Assembly: GCA_902586485.1 (NCBI GenBank)
Contig: CACIHO010000001.1
Span: forward strand, 155,774-219,773
From: an uncultured Pelagibacteraceae bacterium
Lineage (GTDB): Bacteria > Pseudomonadota > Alphaproteobacteria > Pelagibacterales > Pelagibacteraceae
Direction of reading: 5' to 3'
DNA: 64,000 nt
Part shown: positions 36,688 to 46,472 of the stretch, piece after piece
Numbering within the stretch: the stretch's first letter is position 1
Layout: every line of letters begins with the position of its first letter
Program-made: the position numbers and the translations under genes
The notes under the pieces: generated by a model
What the model was told of the DNA's origin: nothing
Seen by the model: the letters and a program-made list of their open reading frames with translations, nothing else
The model's database searches: none

Positions 36688-37400
36688 TGTCTGTTAATAA
36701 TATTTCTTTCATTTTAAACAAACCTCAACTCTCAGAAAATATAGGAGCATGTGCAAGAGGAATGAAAAATTTTAATTTTAATAAACTTATTGTTATTGAT
36801 CCTAAACCAATATTTCCAAATGATAAAATTTTAGCAACCTCAGTAGGAGCAAAAAATATAATTAATAAGGCAAAAAATTTTGAAAATTTAGAAGAACCTT
36901 TAAAAAATATTGATATTGTAATTGCAACATCAGCACGATTTAGAAATAAAAATATTAAACATATCCAATTAGAAGATTTAAAAAAAATAAATTATAAAAA
37001 GAAAATAGCTTTTTTATTTGGTTCAGAAGCATCTGGTCTATCAAATAATGAAATAAGCTATGCTAACTATACTCTTCAAATTCCAACTAATCCTGATTTT
37101 AAATCATTAAATCTATCTCACAGTTTAATAATAATTGCTCAATATCTATCAAGCATAATTAATTCAAAAAAATCCTCTTTTAATAAATCAAACAAAGTTA
37201 AGTCAGCATCTAAAAAAGAGATAGTTGCTATGGCAAATCTTTGTATACAAAATCTTGATGAAATTAACTTCTTTAAGTCAAAAGATAAGAAACCAATAAT
37301 GCTTGAAAACCTGAGGAATATTTTTTACAGGATGGAATTATCAACCAAGGAAACACGTATTTTATCAGGGGTATTTGCTAGTTTAGGTAAAAAACGTTGA
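36687..37400 (+). CDS. SPOUT RNA methyltransferase, TrmJ/LasT type
   Basis: This 237-aa protein has the SpoU fold: NKPQLSENIGACARGMKNF at the start, AFLFGSEASGLSNNE in the knot, and LNLSHSLIIIAQYL with the AdoMet-binding trefoil loop. It resembles TrmJ, which 2'-O-methylates tRNA position 32, although the closest target cannot be read from sequence. It overlaps the DUF1989 gene by one base and is followed at once by the rpsD promoter. Confidence 0.88.
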   Translation: MSVNNISFILNKPQLSENIGACARGMKNFNFNKLIVIDPKPIFPNDKILATSVGAKNIINKAKNFENLEEPLKNIDIVIATSARFRNKNIKHIQLEDLKKINYKKKIAFLFGSEASGLSNNEISYANYTLQIPTNPDFKSLNLSHSLIIIAQYLSSIINSKKSSFNKSNKVKSASKKEIVAMANLCIQNLDEINFFKSKDKKPIMLENLRNIFYRMELSTKETRILSGVFASLGKKR

Positions 37401-37428
37401 TTGACAAAATTAAGAGTAAGTTTATAAA
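37401..37428 (+). promoter_or_regulatory. predicted sigma-70 promoter of rpsD
   Basis: A perfect TTGACA, a 16-nt spacer and TATAAA begin on the base after the upstream stop codon. The expected transcription start is near 37434, leaving a leader of only about 6 nt before the rpsD ATG, with no room for a Shine-Dalgarno site. Confidence 0.65.
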
Positions 37429-37440
37429 GCCCACTATCAA

Positions 37441-38058
37441 ATGACAAAAAGATTAAACTCTAAACACAAAGTAGATAGAAGATTAAAAGTCAACCTTTGG
37501 GGCAGACCCAAAAGCCCTTTTAATACTAGAGCTTATGGACCAGGACAACATGGTCAAACAAAAATATCAAAACCATCCGATTATGGAATTCAGCTTCAGG
37601 CTAAACAAAAGTTAAAAGCCTATTATGGTAACATTAACGAAAGACAATTTAGAAATATATATAAAAAAGCAGTAATGCTCAAAGGTGATACTGGAGAAAA
37701 TTTAATTGGCCTTCTTGAAAGAAGATTGGATGCCGTTATCTACAGAGCAAAATTTGCAACAACAATTTTTTCAGCTAGACAATTAATCAATCACGGCCAT
37801 GTAAAAGTAAATGGTAAAAAAGTAAATATTGGAAGTTATTTAGTTAGAGAAGAAGATTCAATTGAGATAAGAGATAAATCTAAACAGCTTGCAATAATCG
37901 ATATTGCTCTTGCTAATAAAGAAAGAGAAACTCCAGAATATATTCAGATGGATGAAAAAAATAAAAAATTAAAGTTTGTTAGAGTTCCAAAGTTTGAAGA
38001 AGTTCCATATCCAATTGTAATGGAGCCTAATCTGGTGATTGAATATTATTCTAGATAA
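37441..38058 (+). CDS. rpsD: 30S ribosomal protein S4
   Basis: This 205-aa protein starts [18 protein letters not shown]. It has the S4 RNA-binding domain ([36 protein letters not shown]) and the conserved basic N-terminal region. It binds 16S rRNA early in 30S assembly. Here it stands apart from the main ribosomal protein operon, with its own promoter, and converges on grxD with no gap. Confidence 0.98.
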   Translation: MTKRLNSKHKVDRRLKVNLWGRPKSPFNTRAYGPGQHGQTKISKPSDYGIQLQAKQKLKAYYGNINERQFRNIYKKAVMLKGDTGENLIGLLERRLDAVIYRAKFATTIFSARQLINHGHVKVNGKKVNIGSYLVREEDSIEIRDKSKQLAIIDIALANKERETPEYIQMDEKNKKLKFVRVPKFEEVPYPIVMEPNLVIEYYSR

Positions 38059-38397
38059 TTAACTTTTAGCCTCAAAATTTATATTTTTGCTTTCAAAAAG
38101 TTTTGCCAATTCACCACTTTCATACATTTCTTTAACAATATCGCATCCACCAATAAATTCATTTTTAACATAAAGTTGTGGGATGGTTGGCCAATCACTA
38201 AAAACTTTAATACCCTCTCTTAAATTTTGATTTTCTAAAACATTTACTCCTTTAAAATTTACTTTTAGGATTTTTAAAATATTTGAAGTAGCCATTGAAA
38301 ACCCACATTGTGGAGCGTCAGGTGTGCCTTTCATAAACAAACATACTTCGTTGTTTTCAATTTCATTTTTTATTAAATCATTTGTTTGTTGATCCAT
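38059..38397 (-). CDS. grxD: monothiol glutaredoxin (Grx4 type)
   Basis: This 112-aa glutaredoxin has the monothiol active site CGFS in MKGTPDAPQCGFS, and WPTIPQLYVKNEFIGGCDIV in the glutathione-binding region. Proteins of this type bind a [2Fe-2S] cluster with glutathione and BolA and move clusters to targets. It directly follows bolA on the minus strand with no gap, as expected for partners. Confidence 0.96.
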   Translation of the reverse strand: MDQQTNDLIKNEIENNEVCLFMKGTPDAPQCGFSMATSNILKILKVNFKGVNVLENQNLREGIKVFSDWPTIPQLYVKNEFIGGCDIVKEMYESGELAKLFESKNINFEAKS

Positions 38398-38628
38398 TTA
38401 ACTCTCCTTTGTTTTAATTGCTAATGCATGTAGTTCATTACCCATTCTACCTTTTAATGAATTGTAAACCATTTTATGTTGCTCAATTTTACTTTTTCCA
38501 GAAAATTGAGACGAGGTAATTGTAGCTGAATAATGATTTCCATCACCTGCTAAATCTTGTATTTCAACAATTGCATCTGGCATTGCCTCTTTTATAAAAT
38601 TCTCAATTTCTTTTAAATCCATCGCCAT
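38398..38628 (-). CDS. BolA family protein
   Basis: This 76-aa class II KH-like fold protein has IENFIKEAMPDAIVEIQDLAGDGNHYSATI and the signature QHKMVYNSLKGRMGNELHALAIKT. It is the usual partner of monothiol glutaredoxin in iron-sulfur cluster handling. It overlaps the purL stop by one base (TAATG) and abuts grxD, so it is made from the purine operon transcript. Confidence 0.95.
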   Translation of the reverse strand: MAMDLKEIENFIKEAMPDAIVEIQDLAGDGNHYSATITSSQFSGKSKIEQHKMVYNSLKGRMGNELHALAIKTKES

Positions 38629-40820
38629 TATTTACTCATATAGTTTATAAGCCAACTTTTATTAGAAGTTGATAATTCGTCAATTGTAACTTTTGTCTTA
38701 TCATTAATATATAGTTCATTTTCATTAATTGTACCAAGTTCATCGAAATGGACTGCATTTTTATTCAATATATCAGCTACTTTTTTAAAATCTTTTTTGT
38801 TTATTTCTATAATATATCTGCCTTGATCTTCAGCAAAAAAGTATTCTATTTCATTAATTAGATATTTGGGTTTTTTAATATTTATTCCTTTTTTTCCTTT
38901 AATACACATTTTTGATACCGAAGTAATTATGCCTCCTAAAGAAACATCATGAGCACTTTTTATTAAATTATTTTCAATTAATTTGAGTAAAGTTTCTCCA
39001 TTATTTTTTTCATTAAATAGATTTACTTCAGGTGGAGGTCCATTTTTTTCATCTAAAATATTTCTTGCAAATAAACTTTGATCAATATGTCCTTCGGTTT
39101 TTCCAATCACTAAAACTAAATTATCAACCTCTTTAAAATCCATAGTGATCATATTCTGGTAATTCTTGATTAACCCAACCCCACCAATTACAGGCGTAGG
39201 TTTTATACCTTCCTCTTTTGTTTGGTTGTAGAAAGATACATTTCCAGAAACTACTGGGAATTTTAAATATTCGCTCGCTTCACCAATACCTTGAACACAT
39301 TCAACAAACTCACCCATGTTTTCTTCATTTTCAGGACTACCAAAATTTAAACAATTCGTAATAGCAATAGGCTTTGCTCCAACAGATATAAGATTTCTAA
39401 AACTTTCACAAACTACTTGCTTTCCACCAGTTAAAGGGTGGGCCCAACAATAAATCGCAGAGGAGTCTACAGAAGCAGCAACAGCTTTATCTGTACCATG
39501 AACTCTTACAACACCAGCATCCCCACCAGGTTTTTGTATTGTATCTCCCATAACAGTGTGATCGTATTGTTGCCAAATCCATTCTTTGCTGCATACATTT
39601 GGATTTGCTAAAATTTTTTTTAAAACATCAATAATTTTTAAATGCTTAAGATCTTCTTTTTTAATTTTATTTTTTTTAGGTAACTTTGCTTTTTTCCATT
39701 TTCGATCATACATAGGAGAGTTTTCAACCAAAGTATTTACAGGTATGTCTGCAACTTTTTCTTCATCAAAATAAAGTTCTATTTTTTTTGACTTAGTCGT
39801 TTTTCCAATTACCGCAAAATCTAAATTCCATTTATCAAATATTTTTTTTGCTTGTTCTTCTTTTCCGTTTTCTAAAACAATCAACATTCTTTCTTGGCTC
39901 TCAGAGAGCATAATTTCGTATGGTGTCATTTTGGTTTCTCTGCACGGCACTTTATTTAAATTGATTTCAATTCCGAGGTTTCCTTTTGAAGCCATTTCAA
40001 TACTTGAAGAGGTTAATCCTGCAGCACCCATATCTTGAATAGCTATAATTGAGTCTCCTGCCATTAACTCTAGACAAGCTTCTAGTAAAAGTTTTTCAGT
40101 AAATGGATCTCCAACTTGAACTGTTGGTTTTTTTTCCTCAATTTTTTCATCAAAACTAGCTGATGCCATACTTGCACCATGTATTCCGTCTCTTCCAGTT
40201 TTAGAACCAACATAAATAACTGGCTTATTTAACCCAGCAGCTTTAGAGTAAAAAATCTTATCTTTTTTGACCAATCCTAATGTCATAGCATTAACCAAAA
40301 TGTTTCCATTATAGGAGCTATCAAAACTTGTTTGGCCAGCAATTGTAGGAACGCCCATACAGTTTCCATAACCACCTATGCCATGAACAACACCTCTTAA
40401 TAAATTTTTTGTTTTTTTATGTTGTGGTGATCCAAAATGTATTGAGTTCAAGTTAGCTATTGGTCTTGCACCCATTGTAAACACATCTCTCATTATTCCC
40501 CCAACACCAGTTGCAGCACCTTGATAAGGCTCAATAAATGAAGGGTGATTGTGACTTTCTATTTTAAAAACTATTGCATCATTATCCTCAATATCTATAA
40601 CACCAGCATTTTCTCCAGGACCTTGAATAACTTTTTTTCCTTTAGTAGGTAGTTTTTTTAAATGTAGTCTCGATGATTTATAAGAACAGTGTTCATTCCA
40701 CATTGCAGAAAAAATACCAAGTTCTGTAATATTTGGAGTTCTCTTTAATAGTTCGCAAATTTTAGCGTATTCATCTTTCTTTAAACCATGATCAACAGCT
40801 ACTTGTTCATTTACAATCAT
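38628..40820 (-). CDS. purL: phosphoribosylformylglycinamidine synthase subunit PurL
   Basis: This 730-aa small-type PurL has HNHPSFIEPYQGAATGVGG, two AIR-synthetase-like halves and IQDMGAAGLTSSSIEMA in the nucleotide-binding part. It works with PurQ and PurS, encoded just upstream, to convert FGAR to FGAM in purine synthesis. It overlaps purQ by 4 nt and bolA by one base. Confidence 0.97.
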   Translation of the reverse strand: MIVNEQVAVDHGLKKDEYAKICELLKRTPNITELGIFSAMWNEHCSYKSSRLHLKKLPTKGKKVIQGPGENAGVIDIEDNDAIVFKIESHNHPSFIEPYQGAATGVGGIMRDVFTMGARPIANLNSIHFGSPQHKKTKNLLRGVVHGIGGYGNCMGVPTIAGQTSFDSSYNGNILVNAMTLGLVKKDKIFYSKAAGLNKPVIYVGSKTGRDGIHGASMASASFDEKIEEKKPTVQVGDPFTEKLLLEACLELMAGDSIIAIQDMGAAGLTSSSIEMASKGNLGIEINLNKVPCRETKMTPYEIMLSESQERMLIVLENGKEEQAKKIFDKWNLDFAVIGKTTKSKKIELYFDEEKVADIPVNTLVENSPMYDRKWKKAKLPKKNKIKKEDLKHLKIIDVLKKILANPNVCSKEWIWQQYDHTVMGDTIQKPGGDAGVVRVHGTDKAVAASVDSSAIYCWAHPLTGGKQVVCESFRNLISVGAKPIAITNCLNFGSPENEENMGEFVECVQGIGEASEYLKFPVVSGNVSFYNQTKEEGIKPTPVIGGVGLIKNYQNMITMDFKEVDNLVLVIGKTEGHIDQSLFARNILDEKNGPPPEVNLFNEKNNGETLLKLIENNLIKSAHDVSLGGIITSVSKMCIKGKKGINIKKPKYLINEIEYFFAEDQGRYIIEINKKDFKKVADILNKNAVHFDELGTINENELYINDKTKVTIDELSTSNKSWLINYMSK

Positions 40821-41500
40821 TTTAAGTTGTTTATTAAGTTTTTAAAAAATAATGACCCATCCTCTCCAGATAGAGATGTATCAATCATTCTTTCAGGGTG
40901 AGGCATCATTCCTAGAACATTTTTTTTTTTATTAAATATACCAGCAATATTTTTTATGGATCCATTAGGATTAAATTCATCTTCTATTTTTCCATTTTCA
41001 TCACAATAGTTTATAGCTATTTGATTATTATCCTCAATTTCTTTTAATTGATCGTTGGTACAAAAATAATTTCCCTCATTATGAGCTATATGAAACTTTA
41101 AAACTTTGTTATCAACATTTTTAAAAAATTTATTTTTTTTATCATTAATTTTTACAAAAACGTTTTTACAAATAAATTCTAAATATTTGTTTCTAAGCAA
41201 AACACCTGGAACTAAACCAGTTTCTACCAATATTTGAAATCCATTACAGATACCCATAACCATACCCCCTGAATTTGCAAAATTAATTACAGACTGCATT
41301 ATTTTTGATTTAGATGCCATACTCCCACATCTCAAATAATCACCGTATGAAAATCCACCTGGTAATACAACTAGATCACTTTTTGGTAATTCAGCATCAG
41401 CATGCCAAACCATTTTGTTTTTAAACCCAAACTTTTTCAAAGCGACATCCATGTCTCTGTCGCAATTTGAACCTGGAAAAGTAATAACTGATGATTTCAT
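40817..41500 (-). CDS. purQ: phosphoribosylformylglycinamidine synthase subunit PurQ (glutaminase)
   Basis: This 227-aa class I glutamine amidotransferase begins with VITFPGSNCDRDMD. The nucleophile Cys is in GMVMGICNGFQIL, and the His/Glu pair in GMMPHPERM. It supplies ammonia to PurL. It sits 3 nt after purS and overlaps purL by 4 nt. Confidence 0.97.
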   Translation of the reverse strand: MKSSVITFPGSNCDRDMDVALKKFGFKNKMVWHADAELPKSDLVVLPGGFSYGDYLRCGSMASKSKIMQSVINFANSGGMVMGICNGFQILVETGLVPGVLLRNKYLEFICKNVFVKINDKKNKFFKNVDNKVLKFHIAHNEGNYFCTNDQLKEIEDNNQIAINYCDENGKIEDEFNPNGSIKNIAGIFNKKKNVLGMMPHPERMIDTSLSGEDGSLFFKNLINNLK

Positions 41501-41503
41501 TAA

Positions 41504-41746
41504 TTACTTTGGATCAATAATTTTATAATTTTCAATTACTAGATTTGCCAAAAGTTTTTTACACATTTCTTCAACTTTTGCTTTTGCTTTGTCGTTATCA
41601 GTTTCTTTAGTGTCTATTTCAAAATATTTTCCTTGTCTTACTTCATTAACATTATCAAAACCCATTCCATCTAATGTTTGATGGATAACTTTTCCTTGTG
41701 GATCAAGTACATCTTTTTTTAGAGTGATGATTACAGAAATTTTCAT
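41504..41746 (-). CDS. purS: phosphoribosylformylglycinamidine synthase subunit PurS
   Basis: This 80-aa protein with [31 protein letters not shown] and [13 protein letters not shown] shows the full PurS pattern. It forms the dimer that bridges PurL and PurQ and channels ammonia. It overlaps purC by 4 nt. Confidence 0.96.
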   Translation of the reverse strand: MKISVIITLKKDVLDPQGKVIHQTLDGMGFDNVNEVRQGKYFEIDTKETDNDKAKAKVEEMCKKLLANLVIENYKIIDPK

Positions 41747-42528
41747 TTTTTCTTTCTTTTAACTGAAGATAATTTAGTTACATTTACTGCTGAAACATTA
41801 GATTGTTCATGGAGTATACCTAATCTTTTAGCAACCTCAGTATAAGCAGGGATTAAATCACCCAAATCTTTTCTAAATCGATCTTTATCTAATTTTTTTT
41901 CTGTAATACTGTCCCACAATCTACATGTATCAGGACTAATTTCATCTGCTAAAATAACTTCATTTTTTCCATCAATTTTTATTCTTCCAAATTCTAATTT
42001 AAAATCGATAAGTTTAATTCCAACACCTCTAAACATCCCGATCATAAAATCATTAATTCTTAAAATCATTTTTTTAACTTTATCTATTTCAGTTTTTAAT
42101 GCCCAATCAAATGCTAAAATATGTTCTTCAGATATTAATGGATCTCCAAGCTTGTCATCTTTTAAGCAGTATTCAATAAGAGGTTCTTTTAAAACGGTAC
42201 CATCTTCAATACCCAATCTTTTTGTAATTGAACCTGTTGCAACATTTCTTACAATAAATTCGATCGGAATTATTTCTACAAGCTTTATAATTTGCTCACG
42301 CATATTTAATCTTTTAACTAAATGATTTTTAATTCCTATTTGAGATAGGTTAGAGAGTATATGTTCTGATATTCTATTGTTTAGAACTCCTTTACCTTCA
42401 ATAGTAGTTTTTTTTTGATTATTGAATGCAGTAGCATCATCTTTAAAATATTGAATAACTAGGTTTTTATCATTTGTTGCATAAATGATTTTAGCTTTGC
42501 CTTCGTATAATTTTTTACCTTTTTTCAT
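41743..42528 (-). CDS. purC: phosphoribosylaminoimidazole-succinocarboxamide synthase
   Basis: This 261-aa SAICAR synthetase begins [17 protein letters not shown], followed by [20 protein letters not shown] and LIDFKLEFG, the family ATP and substrate motifs, then [12 protein letters not shown]. It joins aspartate to CAIR in purine synthesis. It overlaps purB by one base and purS by 4 nt. Confidence 0.97.
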   Translation of the reverse strand: MKKGKKLYEGKAKIIYATNDKNLVIQYFKDDATAFNNQKKTTIEGKGVLNNRISEHILSNLSQIGIKNHLVKRLNMREQIIKLVEIIPIEFIVRNVATGSITKRLGIEDGTVLKEPLIEYCLKDDKLGDPLISEEHILAFDWALKTEIDKVKKMILRINDFMIGMFRGVGIKLIDFKLEFGRIKIDGKNEVILADEISPDTCRLWDSITEKKLDKDRFRKDLGDLIPAYTEVAKRLGILHEQSNVSAVNVTKLSSVKRKKK

Positions 42529-43820
42529 TATTTAAAAACTCTTCTAAAGATAAAATTTATATTTTTAAAGTGTTTAGAATAATTAAATATAGACTTTAGT
42601 TTTTTTGGGGAAATTTTACTCATTATAAATTTATCAGATGAAATGACGTCATTTAGATCTAAATTTTCTACAAAACATTTTTTTGCATAAGATTGTACCA
42701 TCTTGTATGATTTTTCTCTGCTTAAACCTGATTTAGTTAACTCCAGCATAATTTCTTGAGAAAAAATTAAACCTTTTGTTAAATTTAAGTTTTCAAGCAT
42801 TTTTTTAGGATAAACAATCATGTTATTTAAAATATTTGTAAGTCTAACCAATGCAAAATCAGTTGTTATATTAGCATCTGGTCCAATATTTCTTTCTACG
42901 CTGGAATGAGAAATGTCTCTTTCATGCCAAAGAGCAATGTTTTCAAGAGCTGGTAAAACCGCACTTCTAACCATCCTAGCTAAGCCAGTTAAATTTTCGC
43001 TTAAGATTGGATTTTTTTTATGAGGCATTGCAGATGAACCTTTTTGATTTTTAGAGAAATATTCTTGTAACTCATAAACTTCAGTTCTTTGTAGGTGTCT
43101 TATCTCGACAGCTACTCTTTCGATAGATCCTGCAATAATTCCTAAAACAGAAAAATAAAATGCATGTCTGTCTCTTGGAATAACTTGTGTAGATATTGGC
43201 TCAACTTTTAGACCTAATTTTTTGGCAACATGTTTTTCAACATTTGGTTTAATGTTAGCAAATGTACCAACAGCGCCAGAAATTGCACAAGTTGATACTT
43301 CATCTATAGCATCTTTTAGTCTTTTTCTATTTCTTTTAAATTCCTCATAAAACGAGGCCAATTTTAATCCAAAAGTAATTGGTTCTGCATGGATACCGTG
43401 GCTTCTTCCCATACACGGAGTAAATTTATATTTTTTTGCCTGCTTTTTTAAAACTTTTAAAATTTGATCAATATCTTTTAAGATAATTTTACCTGATTGG
43501 ACTAATTGAATATTAAAACTAGTATCTAAAACATCTGATGAAGTCATTCCTTGATGCAGGTATCTTGCTTTAATTCCAGCTTTTTCAGTAACAGAGGTAA
43601 GAAATGCTATTACATCATGTTTTACTTCAGATTCTATTTTATGAATTCTTCTTACATTAATTTTAGCTTTTTTTCTTACAACTGAAGAAACACCTCTTGG
43701 AATATGACCAAGTTTTTCCATAGCTTCAGCGGCTGCAACTTCAACATCTAGCCAGATTTTGTATTTATTTTCTTCTGACCAAATATCAGTTAATTCTTTT
43801 CGCGAGTATCTTTTAATCAT
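42528..43820 (-). CDS. purB: adenylosuccinate lyase
   Basis: This 430-aa fumarase/aspartase superfamily enzyme carries the signature [14 protein letters not shown], with the TSSDVLDTS and [10 protein letters not shown] loops. It removes fumarate from SAICAR and adenylosuccinate. It lies 3 nt after map and one base before purC. Confidence 0.96.
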   Translation of the reverse strand: MIKRYSRKELTDIWSEENKYKIWLDVEVAAAEAMEKLGHIPRGVSSVVRKKAKINVRRIHKIESEVKHDVIAFLTSVTEKAGIKARYLHQGMTSSDVLDTSFNIQLVQSGKIILKDIDQILKVLKKQAKKYKFTPCMGRSHGIHAEPITFGLKLASFYEEFKRNRKRLKDAIDEVSTCAISGAVGTFANIKPNVEKHVAKKLGLKVEPISTQVIPRDRHAFYFSVLGIIAGSIERVAVEIRHLQRTEVYELQEYFSKNQKGSSAMPHKKNPILSENLTGLARMVRSAVLPALENIALWHERDISHSSVERNIGPDANITTDFALVRLTNILNNMIVYPKKMLENLNLTKGLIFSQEIMLELTKSGLSREKSYKMVQSYAKKCFVENLDLNDVISSDKFIMSKISPKKLKSIFNYSKHFKNINFIFRRVFK

Positions 43821-43823
43821 TAA

Positions 43824-44594
43824 TTATAAGTATGGAGGCTTTGAATAACCTTTAGCAGATTCTGTAAAGATTTCATAACCATTTTCAGTAATTCCTAATG
43901 TATGTTCAAATTGTGCAGATAAAGATTTATCTTTTGTAACAGCTGTCCATCCATCATTCAACATTTTAACATCATATTTACCTGAATTAATCATTGGTTC
44001 TATAGTAAATGTCATTCCAGGACTAAGTTCCATGCCAGAATTTTTAGTTCCATAATGTAGAATATTTGGTGGTTCATGAAAAGTTGTGCTAATTCCATGA
44101 CCACAAAAATCTCTAACAACTGAAAATCCTTTTTCTTCTACAAAAGATTGAATTTCATAACCAATATCTCCTAATTTAATTCCAGGTTTTAAAATTTTAA
44201 TTGCTCTCATCATAGATTCATAAGTAACATCTATAAGATTGTTTAACTTAACAGGAGTTTTTCCAATGCAAAACATTCTGCTTGTATCACCATAATGCTC
44301 ATCAACAATTGCTGTAACATCAACATTTACAGCATCACCTTCATGTAAAATTCTATCAGATGGTATTCCGTGACACACAACATGATTTAAAGATGTACAT
44401 AAAGATTTTGTAAATCCCCTGTAATATAGTGGAGCAGAATAACCACCATTATCTCGAATAAACTCATATCCTAACTTGTCGATGTAATCTGTAGAAACAC
44501 CTTCTTTAATATTTTTAGTTAACATATCCAAAGTTCTTGAAGCCAGTTTTCCTGCAACTCTCATTTTTTCAAATTTTTCTTTATAATCAGTCAT
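43824..44594 (-). CDS. map: methionine aminopeptidase type I
   Basis: This 256-aa pita-bread-fold enzyme has its metal ligands visible in order: Asp in NVDVTAIVDEHYGDTS (two Asp), His in CGHGIST, and Glu in TIEPMI and QFEHTLGIT. It removes the initiator Met from nascent proteins. It has a normal type I length without an N-terminal extension. It overlaps sfsA by 8 nt at its start. Confidence 0.97.
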   Translation of the reverse strand: MTDYKEKFEKMRVAGKLASRTLDMLTKNIKEGVSTDYIDKLGYEFIRDNGGYSAPLYYRGFTKSLCTSLNHVVCHGIPSDRILHEGDAVNVDVTAIVDEHYGDTSRMFCIGKTPVKLNNLIDVTYESMMRAIKILKPGIKLGDIGYEIQSFVEEKGFSVVRDFCGHGISTTFHEPPNILHYGTKNSGMELSPGMTFTIEPMINSGKYDVKMLNDGWTAVTKDKSLSAQFEHTLGITENGYEIFTESAKGYSKPPYL

Positions 44595-45285
44595 CTATAA
44601 TTTTTAATTTTTTATCTATAAATATTTTCTTAGAACTTATATCACATCTATAAGCCAAAAAATTAACACCAGCTTTTTTAGCTTTTAGATAGGCCTTGTA
44701 ATATTCTTCATCTATATCTTTAGCTATTTTAAAATACTTCATGTTTTGAATTTGAACTAAAAATATTAAGTATGTTTTATATCTTTTTTTTATGGCATCA
44801 ATAAGGGTTAATAAATGCTTAATTCCTCTAGTTGTTGGTGCATCTGGAAATTCAGCGGTATCTTTATTTCTAAATAATGTAACGTTTTTGACCTCAACAA
44901 AAGTTTTTTGATACTTTTTTTCTAATAAAAAATCAAATCTTGTCTCTTTATTAAAAAAAACTTCTGGTTTTATGATGTCATTGTTTTTAAGTTCGTTTAT
45001 TAAATTATTTTTAATTGCATGCTCAACTATTCTGTTTGCCATATGAGTGTTTACACCAACTAAATTTTTTCTAGATTTTATAATCTCAAGCCCATACTTT
45101 AGCTTTCGTTTTGGATCATTATTAGGAAGTAAATAAACCTCATTGCCTTCATCTAATAAACCTTTCATTGATCCTGTATTAGGACAGTGAGCTGTGACAA
45201 TTTCTTTACCAAGTTTAACGTCAGTAAAAAACCTTTTATAACGTTTGATTAGTTTGCCTTTTGCTAAAGACTTGGTAAATTCCAT
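44587..45285 (-). CDS. sfsA: SfsA family DNA/RNA nuclease-like protein
   Basis: This protein of about 232 aa has the SfsA pattern: an OB-like N-terminus (KRYKRFFTDVKLGKEIVTAHCPNTG), then ETRFDFLLEKK and FVEVKNVTLF, a restriction-endonuclease-like PD-(D/E)xK core. Its physiological role is unclear (named sugar fermentation stimulation in E. coli). The track starts at 45321, inside the divergent gene; the ATG at 45285 (MEFTKSLAKG) fits the family start and leaves a 20-nt gap. Confidence 0.93.
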   Translation of the reverse strand: MEFTKSLAKGKLIKRYKRFFTDVKLGKEIVTAHCPNTGSMKGLLDEGNEVYLLPNNDPKRKLKYGLEIIKSRKNLVGVNTHMANRIVEHAIKNNLINELKNNDIIKPEVFFNKETRFDFLLEKKYQKTFVEVKNVTLFRNKDTAEFPDAPTTRGIKHLLTLIDAIKKRYKTYLIFLVQIQNMKYFKIAKDIDEEYYKAYLKAKKAGVNFLAYRCDISSKKIFIDKKLKIIDD

Positions 45286-45305
45286 AAGTAAATTATATAT
45301 TTCAT

Positions 45306-46055
45306 ATGAGTAAAAAAGCAAAAGTTAATGCATCAATTTTAATTATTGGGAATGAAATATTATCTGGTCGTACCCAAGACACTAATACTTCTACTTTAGC
45401 AATTTGGCTTAATTCAATTGGAGTAAATGTATCTGAAGTAAGAGTAATACCTGATGTTGAAGATATTATTGTTGATACTTTAAATTTACTTAGATCTACA
45501 TATGATTACGTTTTTACAACTGGTGGTATTGGTCCAACACATGATGATATTACAGCTCAATCAGTATCAAAGGCTTTTGGAGTAAAATATGAAGTTCACA
45601 AAGAAGCTTTTAAAATATTAGAAGCTTATTATCAGCCAGGTGAATTTAATGATGGAAGACAAAAGATGGCATGGATGCCGGAGAATGCAAAATTAATTTT
45701 AAACCCAACAAGTGGTGCGCCAGGATTTAATGTTGAAAATGTTTTTTCTTTACCAGGGGTTCCATCAATATTAAAATCAATGTTAGGTAGTTTAACTAAT
45801 AGTATAGTTGGGGGCAAACCTATTAAAAGTCTTACAATCAGTTTAAAAACTGTTGAAAGTGAGATAGCTAACTCGTTAACAAAAGTTCAAAATGATAACA
45901 AAGATGTAGAGATAGGAAGCTATCCATTTTTTCATGCAGGAAAATTAGGTGTTTCAATAGTAATAAGGTCAGACGATCAAAGTAAAATAGATAATTGTAA
46001 TGACCAGGTTTTAAAATTTGTGAGTGATAAAAAAATAGAGATAGTGGATAGATAA
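45306..46055 (+). CDS. CinA-like molybdopterin-binding domain protein
   Basis: This 249-aa protein corresponds to the N-terminal MoCF-biosynthesis-like half of CinA: IIGNEILSGRTQDTN, FTTGGIGPTHDDIT and LPGVPSIL. It lacks the C-terminal nicotinamide-nucleotide amidase domain of full-length CinA (about 400 aa). The family hydrolyses ADP-ribose or related compounds, but function here is uncertain. The next gene starts on its last base (TAATG). Confidence 0.9.
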   Translation: MSKKAKVNASILIIGNEILSGRTQDTNTSTLAIWLNSIGVNVSEVRVIPDVEDIIVDTLNLLRSTYDYVFTTGGIGPTHDDITAQSVSKAFGVKYEVHKEAFKILEAYYQPGEFNDGRQKMAWMPENAKLILNPTSGAPGFNVENVFSLPGVPSILKSMLGSLTNSIVGGKPIKSLTISLKTVESEIANSLTKVQNDNKDVEIGSYPFFHAGKLGVSIVIRSDDQSKIDNCNDQVLKFVSDKKIEIVDR

Positions 46056-46456
46056 TGTTGTATTTTGCATATGGCAGTAATCTTCATCACTTTCAGATGA
46101 AGCGCAGATGTAAAGACAGTATTTTTTTAAAAAAAATTAATCTTAAGGATTTTAAATTAACCTTTAGAAGCAGATATAGGGCAGCAGATATAGAGCGTAA
46201 AAAAAATTCTATTGTTCCTGGAGCTTTATTTGAAATTTCTAAAAATGATGAAAAAAAATTAGATGTATATGAAGATTTTCCAATTCTTTATAAAAAATAT
46301 AATTTTTATTATTATGGAAAAAAAGTAATGACTTACACAATGGTAAAAAAAACACCATTTATGTATCCTACAGAAAGATATTTGAATGTAGTTAAGAGAG
46401 GATATAAAGATTGTAATCTTGATATCAAATACTTAAAAAGAGCACTGGTTTCATAA
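46055..46456 (+). CDS. gamma-glutamylcyclotransferase-like (AIG2/GGCT fold) protein
   Basis: This 133-aa protein starts LYFAYGSNLHHFQMKRRC with the YGSNL substrate loop and has the catalytic-type Glu in DVYEDFP near residue 76. It probably cleaves gamma-glutamylamines or related compounds to 5-oxoproline; the exact substrate cannot be read. It is coupled by one-base overlap to the CinA-like gene, an unusual partner. Confidence 0.85.
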   Translation: MLYFAYGSNLHHFQMKRRCKDSIFLKKINLKDFKLTFRSRYRAADIERKKNSIVPGALFEISKNDEKKLDVYEDFPILYKKYNFYYYGKKVMTYTMVKKTPFMYPTERYLNVVKRGYKDCNLDIKYLKRALVS

Positions 46457-46472
46457 AATTTTAGTAAAGAAA

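Noticed and set aside
45286-45321. Longer sfsA start overlapping the CinA-like gene
   Set aside because: The SfsA family begins at MEFTKSLAKG; the extension is hydrophobic and enters the divergent gene.
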